In this document: piece after piece, positions 57,416 to 64,000 of the stretch
How positions within the stretch are numbered: position 1 is the first letter of the stretch
Layout: the number at the start of each line of letters is the position of its first letter
The notes under the pieces: generated by a model
What the model was told of the DNA's origin: nothing
The model's database searches: none
The model's input: only the letters and a program-made list of their open reading frames with translations
Made by a program: the position numbers and the translations under genes
NCBI RefSeq assembly: GCF_013032455.1
Contig: NZ_WQCF01000002.1
Location: forward strand, 186,001-250,000
Source of the DNA: Ruegeria atlantica
GTDB lineage: Bacteria > Pseudomonadota > Alphaproteobacteria > Rhodobacterales > Rhodobacteraceae
Direction of reading: 5' to 3'
DNA length: 64,000 nt

Positions 57416-57880
57416 ATGACTTTAAGGACTTTCAAAGAGCGTATCATCCAAACTGGCAGTTTCGAAGTGATCGGCATCGCCATCGTATCGCCGACCTACG
57501 CCTATCTGGTTGGCGCGTCGATGGTTCATGGCTTTGCCCTGATTACGCTGCTTTCTATCGTGGTGCTGATCTGGTCTCCCATATTCAACACCTTGTTCGA
57601 CCTGATTGAGCGAAACTGCACATGTCGGCTGGCCTGTGAAAGACCGCATCAATTGCGCCTCGTCCATGCAGTTATGCACGAGGTTACGGCCGTTTTGATC
57701 ACCTGCCCGCTGTTGATGCTGATCGGCGGCCATACCTTGAAAACCGCGCTGCTCGTCAATCTCGGCCTGACGATTACCTACTCAGTCTACACCTATTTCT
57801 TTCATATCGTGTATGATCGAATCCGCCCGGTCAGGAAAACCTGTGACACAGTGGTTGAACCGATTTCTCTGATGTCTTGA
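57416..57880 (+). CDS. PACE-family membrane efflux protein (bacterial transmembrane pair)
   Basis: 154 residues with four membrane helices in two bacterial-transmembrane-pair repeats: RTFKERIIQTGSFEVIGIAIVSP then HGFALITLLSIVVLIWSPIFNTLFDLIE, and HAVMHEVTAVLITCPLLM then LLVNLGLTITYSVYTYFFHIVYDRI. The repeated glutamate (Glu in the first helix of each pair) and Tyr/Phe-Asp endings match AceI-like chlorhexidine/short-chain diamine efflux proteins. AAGG precedes the start. Antimicrobial or polyamine export is plausible by homology. Confidence 0.85.
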   Translation: MTLRTFKERIIQTGSFEVIGIAIVSPTYAYLVGASMVHGFALITLLSIVVLIWSPIFNTLFDLIERNCTCRLACERPHQLRLVHAVMHEVTAVLITCPLLMLIGGHTLKTALLVNLGLTITYSVYTYFFHIVYDRIRPVRKTCDTVVEPISLMS

Positions 57881-57956
57881 AAACGCCAAGTCCAAGCCAG
57901 GTACTCGCGTTAGGGCCATTCCAACTCTCGGAACAGCACAGTCGGAGTTCCGCCTG

Positions 57957-58026
57957 CTTCATCTGGCTAAAAATATCTTCGGGGGGAATCGCGCCGCCAG
58001 GCGTGATGGGGGGCAGACAGCCCCCC
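57957..58026 (-). repeat. Intergenic repeat element with GC hairpin, copy C (diverged)
   Basis: CTTCATCT followed by an A/T-rich TAAAAATATCTTC stretch and a run of G, then a perfect hairpin GGGGGGC/GCCCCCC (58008-58014 and 58020-58026, loop AGACA). Read on the minus strand it matches the order of copy A: AT-rich motif ending AGATGAAG next to a GC hairpin. It lies downstream of the peroxiredoxin stop and could slow or end that transcript. Confidence 0.5.
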
Positions 58027-58042
58027 TTGACCCGGCCCCACC

Positions 58043-58693
58043 TTACGATGGCGCCTTGGTCTTACGCAAATAAGGAAAGATCATCTCGAACTCGCCAAAC
58101 TTCTCTTTCGCTTCGTCGTTCGAAACGGCAGGCGGGATGATGACATCTTCCCCCGGAACCCAGTTCGCGGGCGTCGCTACACCCTTGGCCGACATCTGCA
58201 ATCCGTCCAGCGCGCGTAGAATTTCGGCAAAGTTGCGGCCTACGGTCATCGGGTAAGTCATCGACAGTTTCAATTGCTTGTCCGGTCCGATGATAAACAC
58301 TGAACGTACCGTGGCACTGTCGGCGGGCGTACGCCCATCGGGCAGATAAGCTTCGGCGGGCAGCATGTCGAACGCCTTGGAAACGGCCAGGCCATCATCG
58401 GCGATGATCGGGAAACCTGGGCTGGCATTGCCATAAGCTTCAATGTCTTTTTTCCATTTCTTGTGGTCTTCAACATTGTCCACAGACACACCGATGACCT
58501 TAGTGCCACGCGCGGCCCATTCGTCATTCAATTGCGCCACAGCTGAAAACTCGGTCGTGCAGACAGGGGTGAAATCCTTGGGGTGCGAGAACAGGATCGC
58601 CCAGTTGTCGCCGATCCAATCGTGGAACTGAATGGTGCCCTGATCCGTTTCTGCAGTGAAATTCGGAACCGTATCGTTGATGCGCAAACCCAT
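58043..58693 (-). CDS. 1-Cys peroxiredoxin (Prx6 type)
   Basis: 216 residues. Peroxidatic Cys45 lies in the SHPKDFTPVCTTE motif and is the only cysteine in the protein, so it is a true 1-Cys enzyme. The long C-terminal dimerisation domain is present (PGEDVIIPPAVSNDEAKEKFG). Reduces H2O2 and alkyl hydroperoxides using an outside thiol. It is divergent from an aldehyde dehydrogenase across a palindrome. Confidence 0.95.
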   Translation of the reverse strand: MGLRINDTVPNFTAETDQGTIQFHDWIGDNWAILFSHPKDFTPVCTTEFSAVAQLNDEWAARGTKVIGVSVDNVEDHKKWKKDIEAYGNASPGFPIIADDGLAVSKAFDMLPAEAYLPDGRTPADSATVRSVFIIGPDKQLKLSMTYPMTVGRNFAEILRALDGLQMSAKGVATPANWVPGEDVIIPPAVSNDEAKEKFGEFEMIFPYLRKTKAPS

Positions 58694-58778
58694 GATGCAT
58701 CTCCCTTTTTGTAAAACCCGAGTCGGTCGCGATAAGCCTAATCATTTTGCACAATTGTTAAACCGTTCTTGCCTACGA

Positions 58779-58798
58779 AATAATTTGATCAAATTATT
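58779..58798. promoter_or_regulatory. Perfect 20-bp palindrome between peroxiredoxin and aldehyde dehydrogenase
   Basis: AATAATTTGA followed directly by its reverse complement, no mismatch and no spacer. Its place 86 bp upstream of the peroxiredoxin start and 78 bp upstream of the dehydrogenase start fits an operator shared by the two divergent promoters. Confidence 0.65.
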
Positions 58799-58875
58799 GC
58801 TTGCCGTGCTCTGATCCCGGTGCCAGAGTGGCCGCAAAATACCGGTTTCGTGCAACTAGCACAGGAGGATGCGCC

Positions 58876-60315
58876 ATGATCGAAAAACGCGAGTTCTACA
58901 TCAACGGCCAATGGGTCGCCCCCTCGGCGGCCAATGACTTTTCCGTGATCAACCCTTCGACCGAGGAGCCCTGCGCAGTGATCTCGTTGGGCGGGCAGGT
59001 CGATACGGATGCCGCCGTGGCTGCCGCCAAGGCCGCCCTGCCCGGTTGGATGGCCATGCCGGTTGCAGAACGTATCGCATTAATGGAGAAGCTGACCGAG
59101 ATCTATCAATCTAGGTCTGAAGACCTCGCACAGGCCATGTCACTTGAGATGGGCGCCCCCCTGGACCTGTCGCGCAGCGCACAGTCGGGCGCCGGGATGT
59201 ACCACCTCAAGAATTTCATCCGCGCCGCAAAAGATTTTCAATTCGAACGCCCACTTGGCGATCACGCCCCCAATGACCGGATTATCTATGAGGCCGTGGG
59301 CGTTGCCGCCCTGATCACACCGTGGAACTGGCCGATGAACCAGATCACGCTCAAGGTAGGCGCAGCAGCGATTGCGGGCTGTACGATGGTATTAAAACCT
59401 TCAGAACAAAGCCCGCTGAACGCGATAATCTTTGCCGAGATGATGGACGAGGCGGGTTTTCCGCCCGGTGTTTTTAATCTGGTCAATGGCGATGGTGTCG
59501 GGGTTGGCTCGCAACTCTCGGCGCATCCAGACGTGGATATGGTCAGCTTTACCGGATCGACCCGTGCTGGCACCGCGATTTCCAAGGCTGCGGCCGAAAC
59601 ATTGAAGAAAGTGCATCTGGAGTTGGGCGGCAAAGGCGCGAATGTGGTCTTTGCTGATGCCGATGAAAAGGCCGTCAAACGGGGTGTTCTGCACATGATG
59701 CAGAACACCGGCCAAAGCTGTAATGCGCCCAGTCGGATGCTGGTACAGCGCCCGATCTACGATCAGGCAGTCGAGACAGCGACCGAAGTTGCCAACAAGG
59801 TTGCCGTTGGACCGGCGCTGGAAGAAGGCCGCCATATCGGCCCCGTCGTTAATGAAGTGCAATGGACCAAGATACAGGACCTGATCCAGAAAGGTATCGA
59901 CGAAGGTGCCCGTCTGGTCGCAGGGGGAACCGGACGGCCTGAGGGGTTGAACAAGGGATACTATGTACGCCCAACAGTGTTTGCCGATGCCAACAACCAG
60001 ATGACTGTCGCGCGCGAGGAAATCTTTGGCCCGGTTCTGACCATGATCCCCTTCGATACCGAAGAAGAGGCCATAGAGATCGCCAATGACACGCCTTACG
60101 GGTTGACCAACTATGTTCAGACGCAGGATGGTGCACGTGCCAACCGCTTGGCCCGAGTATTGCGGTCGGGCATGGTTGAAATGAACGGTCAGTCGCGCAG
60201 CGCGGGCTCACCTTTCGGGGGAATGAAGCAATCCGGCAACGGGCGCGAAGGCGGCGTGTGGGGGCTTGAGGATTTCCTTGAGGTCAAATCCGTTGGCGGT
60301 TGGGCCTTAGAATAG
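58876..60315 (+). CDS. NAD(P)+-dependent aldehyde dehydrogenase
   Basis: 479 residues. Catalytic Cys282 (NTGQSCNAPSR), Glu249 (HLELGGKG) and Asn151 (TPWNWP) are all in place, with the nucleotide-binding FTGSTRAG. AGGAGG seven bases upstream of ATG. The spacing and motifs resemble broad-range ALDHs; the substrate is unknown. Oxidative-stress aldehydes are a possible target given the divergent peroxiredoxin, which is only suggested by position. The next small gene starts 13 bp later. Confidence 0.93.
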   Translation: MIEKREFYINGQWVAPSAANDFSVINPSTEEPCAVISLGGQVDTDAAVAAAKAALPGWMAMPVAERIALMEKLTEIYQSRSEDLAQAMSLEMGAPLDLSRSAQSGAGMYHLKNFIRAAKDFQFERPLGDHAPNDRIIYEAVGVAALITPWNWPMNQITLKVGAAAIAGCTMVLKPSEQSPLNAIIFAEMMDEAGFPPGVFNLVNGDGVGVGSQLSAHPDVDMVSFTGSTRAGTAISKAAAETLKKVHLELGGKGANVVFADADEKAVKRGVLHMMQNTGQSCNAPSRMLVQRPIYDQAVETATEVANKVAVGPALEEGRHIGPVVNEVQWTKIQDLIQKGIDEGARLVAGGTGRPEGLNKGYYVRPTVFADANNQMTVAREEIFGPVLTMIPFDTEEEAIEIANDTPYGLTNYVQTQDGARANRLARVLRSGMVEMNGQSRSAGSPFGGMKQSGNGREGGVWGLEDFLEVKSVGGWALE

Positions 60316-60327
60316 GCGAGACAGAAT

Positions 60328-60639
60328 TTGGCAGTTAACTTTGAGCTTCTAAATACTTTGGAGCCTGTGTGTGGTGAGCAATTGGCTCAAATGCACACGG
60401 GCTCTCTGCTGAGACGATTAAATGACCTGCGAAGCCTGCAAGAAACCTTCCCTCAAAGCGATTGGACGGTCGAAGACAAACAAGCAGTAGAAGCCGCCGG
60501 CCTAATCGCTTTCAAAGACCAAGAAAATTGGAAGCACGCTTGGACTGACGTGAAGAACGAACTTGCCCAAAGAGAGCACTTGAAACGGGGCAGCAAAGAA
60601 AAAAGGCGTGCCGTGCAAAAGCGAAAGCAAAACAGGTAG
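60328..60639 (+). CDS. Small protein of unknown function
   Basis: 103 residues from a TTG start, highly charged (a Lys/Arg-rich end) and helical, with no family that I recognise. Follows the aldehyde dehydrogenase by 13 bp. The ribosome binding site is weak and the start uncertain. The base composition is lower in G+C than the neighbours, a hint of recent arrival or relaxed selection. Confidence 0.5.
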   Translation: MAVNFELLNTLEPVCGEQLAQMHTGSLLRRLNDLRSLQETFPQSDWTVEDKQAVEAAGLIAFKDQENWKHAWTDVKNELAQREHLKRGSKEKRRAVQKRKQNR

Positions 60640-60646
60640 AAAATAG

Positions 60647-61498
60647 CTAAGCCTCCGCCTGTGCCGCTTCATAAGCCAACATCGCGCGTTTCACTGGCAG
60701 ACCCCAGTGATAGCCACCCAGACCACCGGATTTCCGCAAGGCGCGATGGCAGGGGATCAGCCAACTTACCGGGTTGCGCCCCACTGCAGTACCCACCGCG
60801 CGCACCGCCTGCGGTGAACCCACCCGCTGCGCAATCTCGGAATAGGTTGTCACTTGACCCGAAGGAATATGCATCAGCGCCTCCCATACTTTGATCTGCA
60901 GGGGTGAGCCGATCAGGTACAGCGGTGTCGGTTCCAAACGATCGCTAACCGCACCGAAGGCGCTGAGCACCCAGGGACGCAGGCGCATCGGATCTTCGAC
61001 GAAATCTGCCTGTGGCCAACGCGACAGCATATCCTCCATCGCCTCTTCCTCACCGGTTTCCGCGCCGAAAGCCATGCCGCAGATGCCTTTATCGGTGCCC
61101 ATCACAAGCGCCGGGCCAAAGGGGCTTTCGAACCAGCCCCAATAGATCATCAACCCTGCGCCCTTGCGCGCGTATTCGCCGGGGCTCATGGATTCCCACT
61201 TTAGGAACAGGTCGTGCAGACGGCCACTGCCCGACAGGCCAACGTTATGGGCCGTCTCCAACGTGGTGAATCGCTCGCGCAGCAGCGCTTTGGCGTGGCC
61301 CAGCGTCAGATATTGCTGATAGCGTTTCGGCGACACCCCGGTCCAGCGCGAGAAAAGGCGCTGGAAGTGCGCGGGGCTCATGTCCATCTGACGCGCCAGT
61401 TCATCAAGGCTGAGGGGCTCGCCGCCCTGATCTATGAGCTCGATGGCGCGACGCATGACGTTGTAGTGATAGCCGCCTTCCGGGTTCTGGATATTCAT
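60647..61498 (-). CDS. Ada-like bifunctional regulator / methylated-DNA-[protein]-cysteine S-methyltransferase
   Basis: 283 residues. The N-terminal half is an AraC-type HTH (LARQMDMSPAHFQRLFSRWTGVSPKRYQQYL); the C-terminal half is an O6-alkylguanine transferase with the acceptor Cys250 in SWLIPCHRAL and the MHIPSGQVTTYSEIA helix. The N-terminal zinc/phosphotriester domain of E. coli Ada, with its four cysteines, is absent, so activation must differ. Repairs O6-methylguanine in DNA. Its start at 61498 faces the methyltransferase gene at 61631. Confidence 0.92.
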   Translation of the reverse strand: MNIQNPEGGYHYNVMRRAIELIDQGGEPLSLDELARQMDMSPAHFQRLFSRWTGVSPKRYQQYLTLGHAKALLRERFTTLETAHNVGLSGSGRLHDLFLKWESMSPGEYARKGAGLMIYWGWFESPFGPALVMGTDKGICGMAFGAETGEEEAMEDMLSRWPQADFVEDPMRLRPWVLSAFGAVSDRLEPTPLYLIGSPLQIKVWEALMHIPSGQVTTYSEIAQRVGSPQAVRAVGTAVGRNPVSWLIPCHRALRKSGGLGGYHWGLPVKRAMLAYEAAQAEA

Positions 61499-61630
61499 AA
61501 CTCACCTCTTGCGTTGCATTGATCATAACCCCTCGGATGCGGTCAGAGCGACCCGGAACTTGCGCAACCTGCCACAGGTTTGTCGAAATGCCTGGACCTT
61601 GGTACCCTGAATCATTTCAGGAGCCAGCCC

Positions 61631-62431
61631 ATGTCGCCAATTGATGCCTTTCGCCTTTCCGACGCAGCCGCCCGCAAATATCAGGATCATTCCGTCCCTG
61701 CGATGTTCGCCCCGCTGGCCGAGGCCACGGTTGAGCGGCTGGAATTGCCCGCTGACGGGCATATTCTGGATGTGGCCTGCGGCACCGGTGCGTTAACCCG
61801 CGTCATATTACAGCATTTACCCGGAAAGGGCCGTGTTGTCGGGGCGGATTTGAACCAATCGATGATTGATATCGCTCAGTCTCTGACAACGCAGACAAAT
61901 CACAGGGTGGACTGGGTGGCATCCGATGTCACGGCATTGCCATTGGATGCACACAGCTTTGATCTGGCCTGTATTCAGCAGGGATTGCAGTTCTTTCCCG
62001 ACAAACCGGCAGCATTGGCCGAGATTTACCGCGTGCTGAAACCGGGTGGGCGATTGTGTCTGACCTGCTGGCGCGCCATCTCGCCCTTTAACAACGCATT
62101 GGCCGAGGCATTGGCAATTCATGTCGGCGATGACGCAGCACAAAAAGCTCGTGCGCCGTTTTCGTTCCGCGACGGGGACGTCATCACCAACCTGCTGCGA
62201 CAAGCGGGATATTCGATTGCCCTACACGACGGGATCATTCTGCAACGTCGGTTCGAGGATCTGAGAGCGCAGGTCCTTGCCTTGCCGGTCGAACAGGACA
62301 TGCGCGAAAAAGGCGAGGCCGTGATCGACCTCGTTTTGGACGACATTTCCACCCGCCTAGCCCCTTACGCGCAAAACGGCGTGTTTATCGTGCCGCAGGA
62401 AGCGCATTTCTTTGTCACCATGCGGCCCTGA
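61631..62431 (+). CDS. Class I SAM-dependent methyltransferase
   Basis: 266 residues. The SAM-binding motif ILDVACGTGALTRV lies near residue 42, followed by the acidic GADLNQSMID and the ALPLDAHSFDLA region. UbiE/MenG-like in layout but the substrate is unknown. AGGAG eight bases upstream supports this start. Reads into the nth gene 41 bp later. Confidence 0.85.
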   Translation: MSPIDAFRLSDAAARKYQDHSVPAMFAPLAEATVERLELPADGHILDVACGTGALTRVILQHLPGKGRVVGADLNQSMIDIAQSLTTQTNHRVDWVASDVTALPLDAHSFDLACIQQGLQFFPDKPAALAEIYRVLKPGGRLCLTCWRAISPFNNALAEALAIHVGDDAAQKARAPFSFRDGDVITNLLRQAGYSIALHDGIILQRRFEDLRAQVLALPVEQDMREKGEAVIDLVLDDISTRLAPYAQNGVFIVPQEAHFFVTMRP

Positions 62432-62472
62432 CGCCCTTTACCCGCTGGCCTGCACACGGCATTAAGGCGCGG

Positions 62473-63117
62473 ATGGCAAAGCAACTCGATTATCATACGA
62501 TCCGCGAGATCTTTACGCGTTTTCAGGACGCCGACCCGGAACCCAAGGGCGAGCTGGAGCATGTGAACGTCTATACTCTGGTCGTGGCTGTCGCGCTGTC
62601 GGCGCAGGCGACCGATGCAGGCGTCAACAAGGCCACGCGAGAGCTGTTCAAGATCGCTGACACGCCACAAAAGATGCTGGACCTTGGCGAAGAAGGTCTG
62701 ATCGAACATATCAAGACCATCGGCCTGTTCCGACAGAAGGCCAAGAACGTCATCAAGATGAGCCGCATTCTGGTTGACGACTACGGTGGCGAGGTCCCGA
62801 ATTCCCGTGCCGCTCTACAATCGCTGCCGGGCGTGGGGCGCAAAACCGCCAATGTGGTTTTGAACATGTGGTGGCGACAACCGGCGCAGGCGGTGGACAC
62901 CCATATCTTTCGCGTTGGAAACCGCAGCGGCATCTGCCCGGGTAAGGACGTGGATGCGGTAGAGCGCGCCATCGAGGACAATATACCCGCGGATTTCCAG
63001 CTGCATGCGCATCACTGGCTGATTTTGCATGGCCGCTATCACTGTAAGGCACGCAAACCCATGTGCGGCACCTGTATCATCCGTGATCTCTGCGAATTTG
63101 AGGACAAGAACCTATGA
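62473..63117 (+). CDS. nth: Endonuclease III
   Basis: 214 residues. Helix-hairpin-helix LPGVGRKTANVVLN with the catalytic lysine, catalytic Asp in AVDTHIFRVGNR, and a C-terminal [4Fe-4S] cluster motif Cys191-x6-Cys198-x2-Cys201-x5-Cys207. Removes oxidised pyrimidines in base excision repair. The stop codon overlaps the start of the adenosine-kinase-like gene (ATGA). Confidence 0.97.
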   Translation: MAKQLDYHTIREIFTRFQDADPEPKGELEHVNVYTLVVAVALSAQATDAGVNKATRELFKIADTPQKMLDLGEEGLIEHIKTIGLFRQKAKNVIKMSRILVDDYGGEVPNSRAALQSLPGVGRKTANVVLNMWWRQPAQAVDTHIFRVGNRSGICPGKDVDAVERAIEDNIPADFQLHAHHWLILHGRYHCKARKPMCGTCIIRDLCEFEDKNL

Positions 63118-64000
63118 AAACCTACCAGCTTGTCGGCATCGGAAATGCCGTTGTGGACGTGATTTCCCAAGCCGATGACAGTTTCCTGGAACTGATGGGC
63201 ATCGAAAAAGGCATCATGCAGCTGATCGAGCGGGACCGGGGCGAGGTCCTTTATGCGGCAATGGAAGGGCGGGTGCAGACACCCGGCGGTTCGGTCGCCA
63301 ACACGATCGCGGGCGCGGGCGCGCTGGGGCTGGATTCGGCATTTATCGGACGGGTGCATGACGACGCCTTGGGTCGCTTCTATGCGGATGCGATGAACGA
63401 GGACGGCGTCGATTTCGTCAACCCGCCGGTACCGGGGGGCGAGCTGCCAACCTCGCGCTCTATGATCTTCGTTTCGCCCGACGGCGAGCGTTCGATGAAT
63501 ACTTATCTGGGCATTTCTTCCGAACTTTCGTCTGCGGATGTCTCCTCAGACGTGGCGGGCAACTGTCAGCTCATGTTCCTTGAGGGCTATCTGTTCGACA
63601 AGGAAAAAGGCAAGGCCGCGTTCCTTGAGGCCGCGCGTAACTGTCACAAAGGCGGAGGCAAGGCCGGGATCGCCATTTCCGACCCGTTCTGTGTCGAACG
63701 TCACCGGGTCGATTTCCTGCTGCTGATCGAAAACGAGCTGGATTTCGTTATCGGAAACGAGGCCGAGATCAAATCACTGTTCGAAACCGACGATCTGGAA
63801 GAAGCACTGGCGAAAACTGCCGGGATTTGCCCTCTGGTCGTCTGCACTCGTTCGGGCGACGGGGTGACCGTTCTGCATGACTGTCAGCGCATCGACGTGC
63901 CGGTTGAAAAAGTGGTGCCCGTGGACGCAACCGGCGCTGGCGACCAGTTCGCAGCCGGGTTCCTGTACGGGATGGCCACGGGTCGTGATTACGAGACCTG
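63114..64000 (+). CDS. PfkB-family carbohydrate/nucleoside kinase, adenosine-kinase-like, C-terminus cut by window edge
   Basis: The first 295 residues are visible, probably most of the protein. N-terminal YQLVGIGNAVVDV and TPGGSVANTIAGAGALG correspond to PfkB signature 1; VDATGAGDQFAAGFLYG (near residue 275) is signature 2 with the catalytic aspartate. The nearest family is adenosine kinase/sugar kinases of the ribokinase fold. Its start overlaps nth by four bases, so the two are translationally coupled. Confidence 0.9.
   Translation, partial: MKTYQLVGIGNAVVDVISQADDSFLELMGIEKGIMQLIERDRGEVLYAAMEGRVQTPGGSVANTIAGAGALGLDSAFIGRVHDDALGRFYADAMNEDGVDFVNPPVPGGELPTSRSMIFVSPDGERSMNTYLGISSELSSADVSSDVAGNCQLMFLEGYLFDKEKGKAAFLEAARNCHKGGGKAGIAISDPFCVERHRVDFLLLIENELDFVIGNEAEIKSLFETDDLEEALAKTAGICPLVVCTRSGDGVTVLHDCQRIDVPVEKVVPVDATGAGDQFAAGFLYGMATGRDYET

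Noticed and set aside
58812..58840. TGATCC upstream of the aldehyde dehydrogenase as another RpoE promoter
   Set aside because: After a 16-nt spacer the sequence is GCAAAA, not CGTA-like, so the -10 element is missing.

Overview
The window looks like chromosomal DNA of a marine alphaproteobacterium of the Rhodobacteraceae, roseobacter group (Ruegeria/Leisingera/Phaeobacter-like). This rests on recognisable gene families and neighbourhoods: an RpoE-ChrR pair, a gcvT-gcvH-gcvP cluster, an rsmB-heparinase-purH-lspA-DUF3035-M16-M16 cluster, DUF1127 genes, an ALDH16, saccharopine dehydrogenases and many formylglycine-type sulfatase features. I saw no rRNA, tRNA, CRISPR array, insertion sequence or prophage. 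Both ends cut through genes (a sulfatase at the left, a PfkB-family kinase at the right).

Layout. 0-6.2 kb: two paralogous secreted sulfatases and a small YdcH-like gene read leftward, divergent from a membrane-anchored putative regulator; then isochorismatase, VOC and AraC genes. 6.3-10.8 kb: glycine cleavage genes (gcvT, gcvH, gcvP). 11-14.6 kb: phosphatase, GST and two saccharopine dehydrogenases, probably lysine catabolism. 14.7-16.8 kb: DUF1127 genes, an exported protein, DUF3775. 16.9-19.6 kb: DUF1365 divergent from rpoE-chrR, with matching ECF-type promoters on both strands. 19.6-22.8 kb: rmuC and mutL. 23-27 kb: a TroABCD-like Mn/Zn ABC transporter with two palindromic metalloregulator-like boxes. 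27.1-31.6 kb: deoC, a two-domain ALDH16, a tiny membrane protein and an SDR. 31.6-40 kb: leftward cluster of two M16 peptidases, a lipoprotein, lspA, purH, a heparinase-like protein and rsmB.

40.1-43.7 kb holds the most interesting locus: a LysR regulator divergent from three genes joined by ATGA overlaps, a non-haem iron dioxygenase, an HD-domain oxygenase and a ureidoglycolate-lyase-like protein. The first two match the TmpA/TmpB pair that releases phosphate and glycine betaine from 2-(trimethylammonio)ethylphosphonate; the third gene has no assigned role in that pathway that I know of.

43.7-57 kb carries dapB, rbfA, truB, rpsO and pnp with accessory genes between them: a phosphodiester glycosidase, an RTX-type calcium-binding protein, an HxlR/SnoaL pair, a BCCT betaine-type carrier, and DUF1643, DUF3299 and DUF1326 proteins. 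57-64 kb holds a PACE-type membrane protein, a 1-Cys peroxiredoxin divergent from an aldehyde dehydrogenase across a perfect 20-bp palindrome, an Ada-like methyltransferase, a SAM methyltransferase, nth and an adenosine-kinase-like gene.

Gene starts were chosen from Shine-Dalgarno spacing and family lengths. Functions are homology judgements made by reading the sequence, without database searches.
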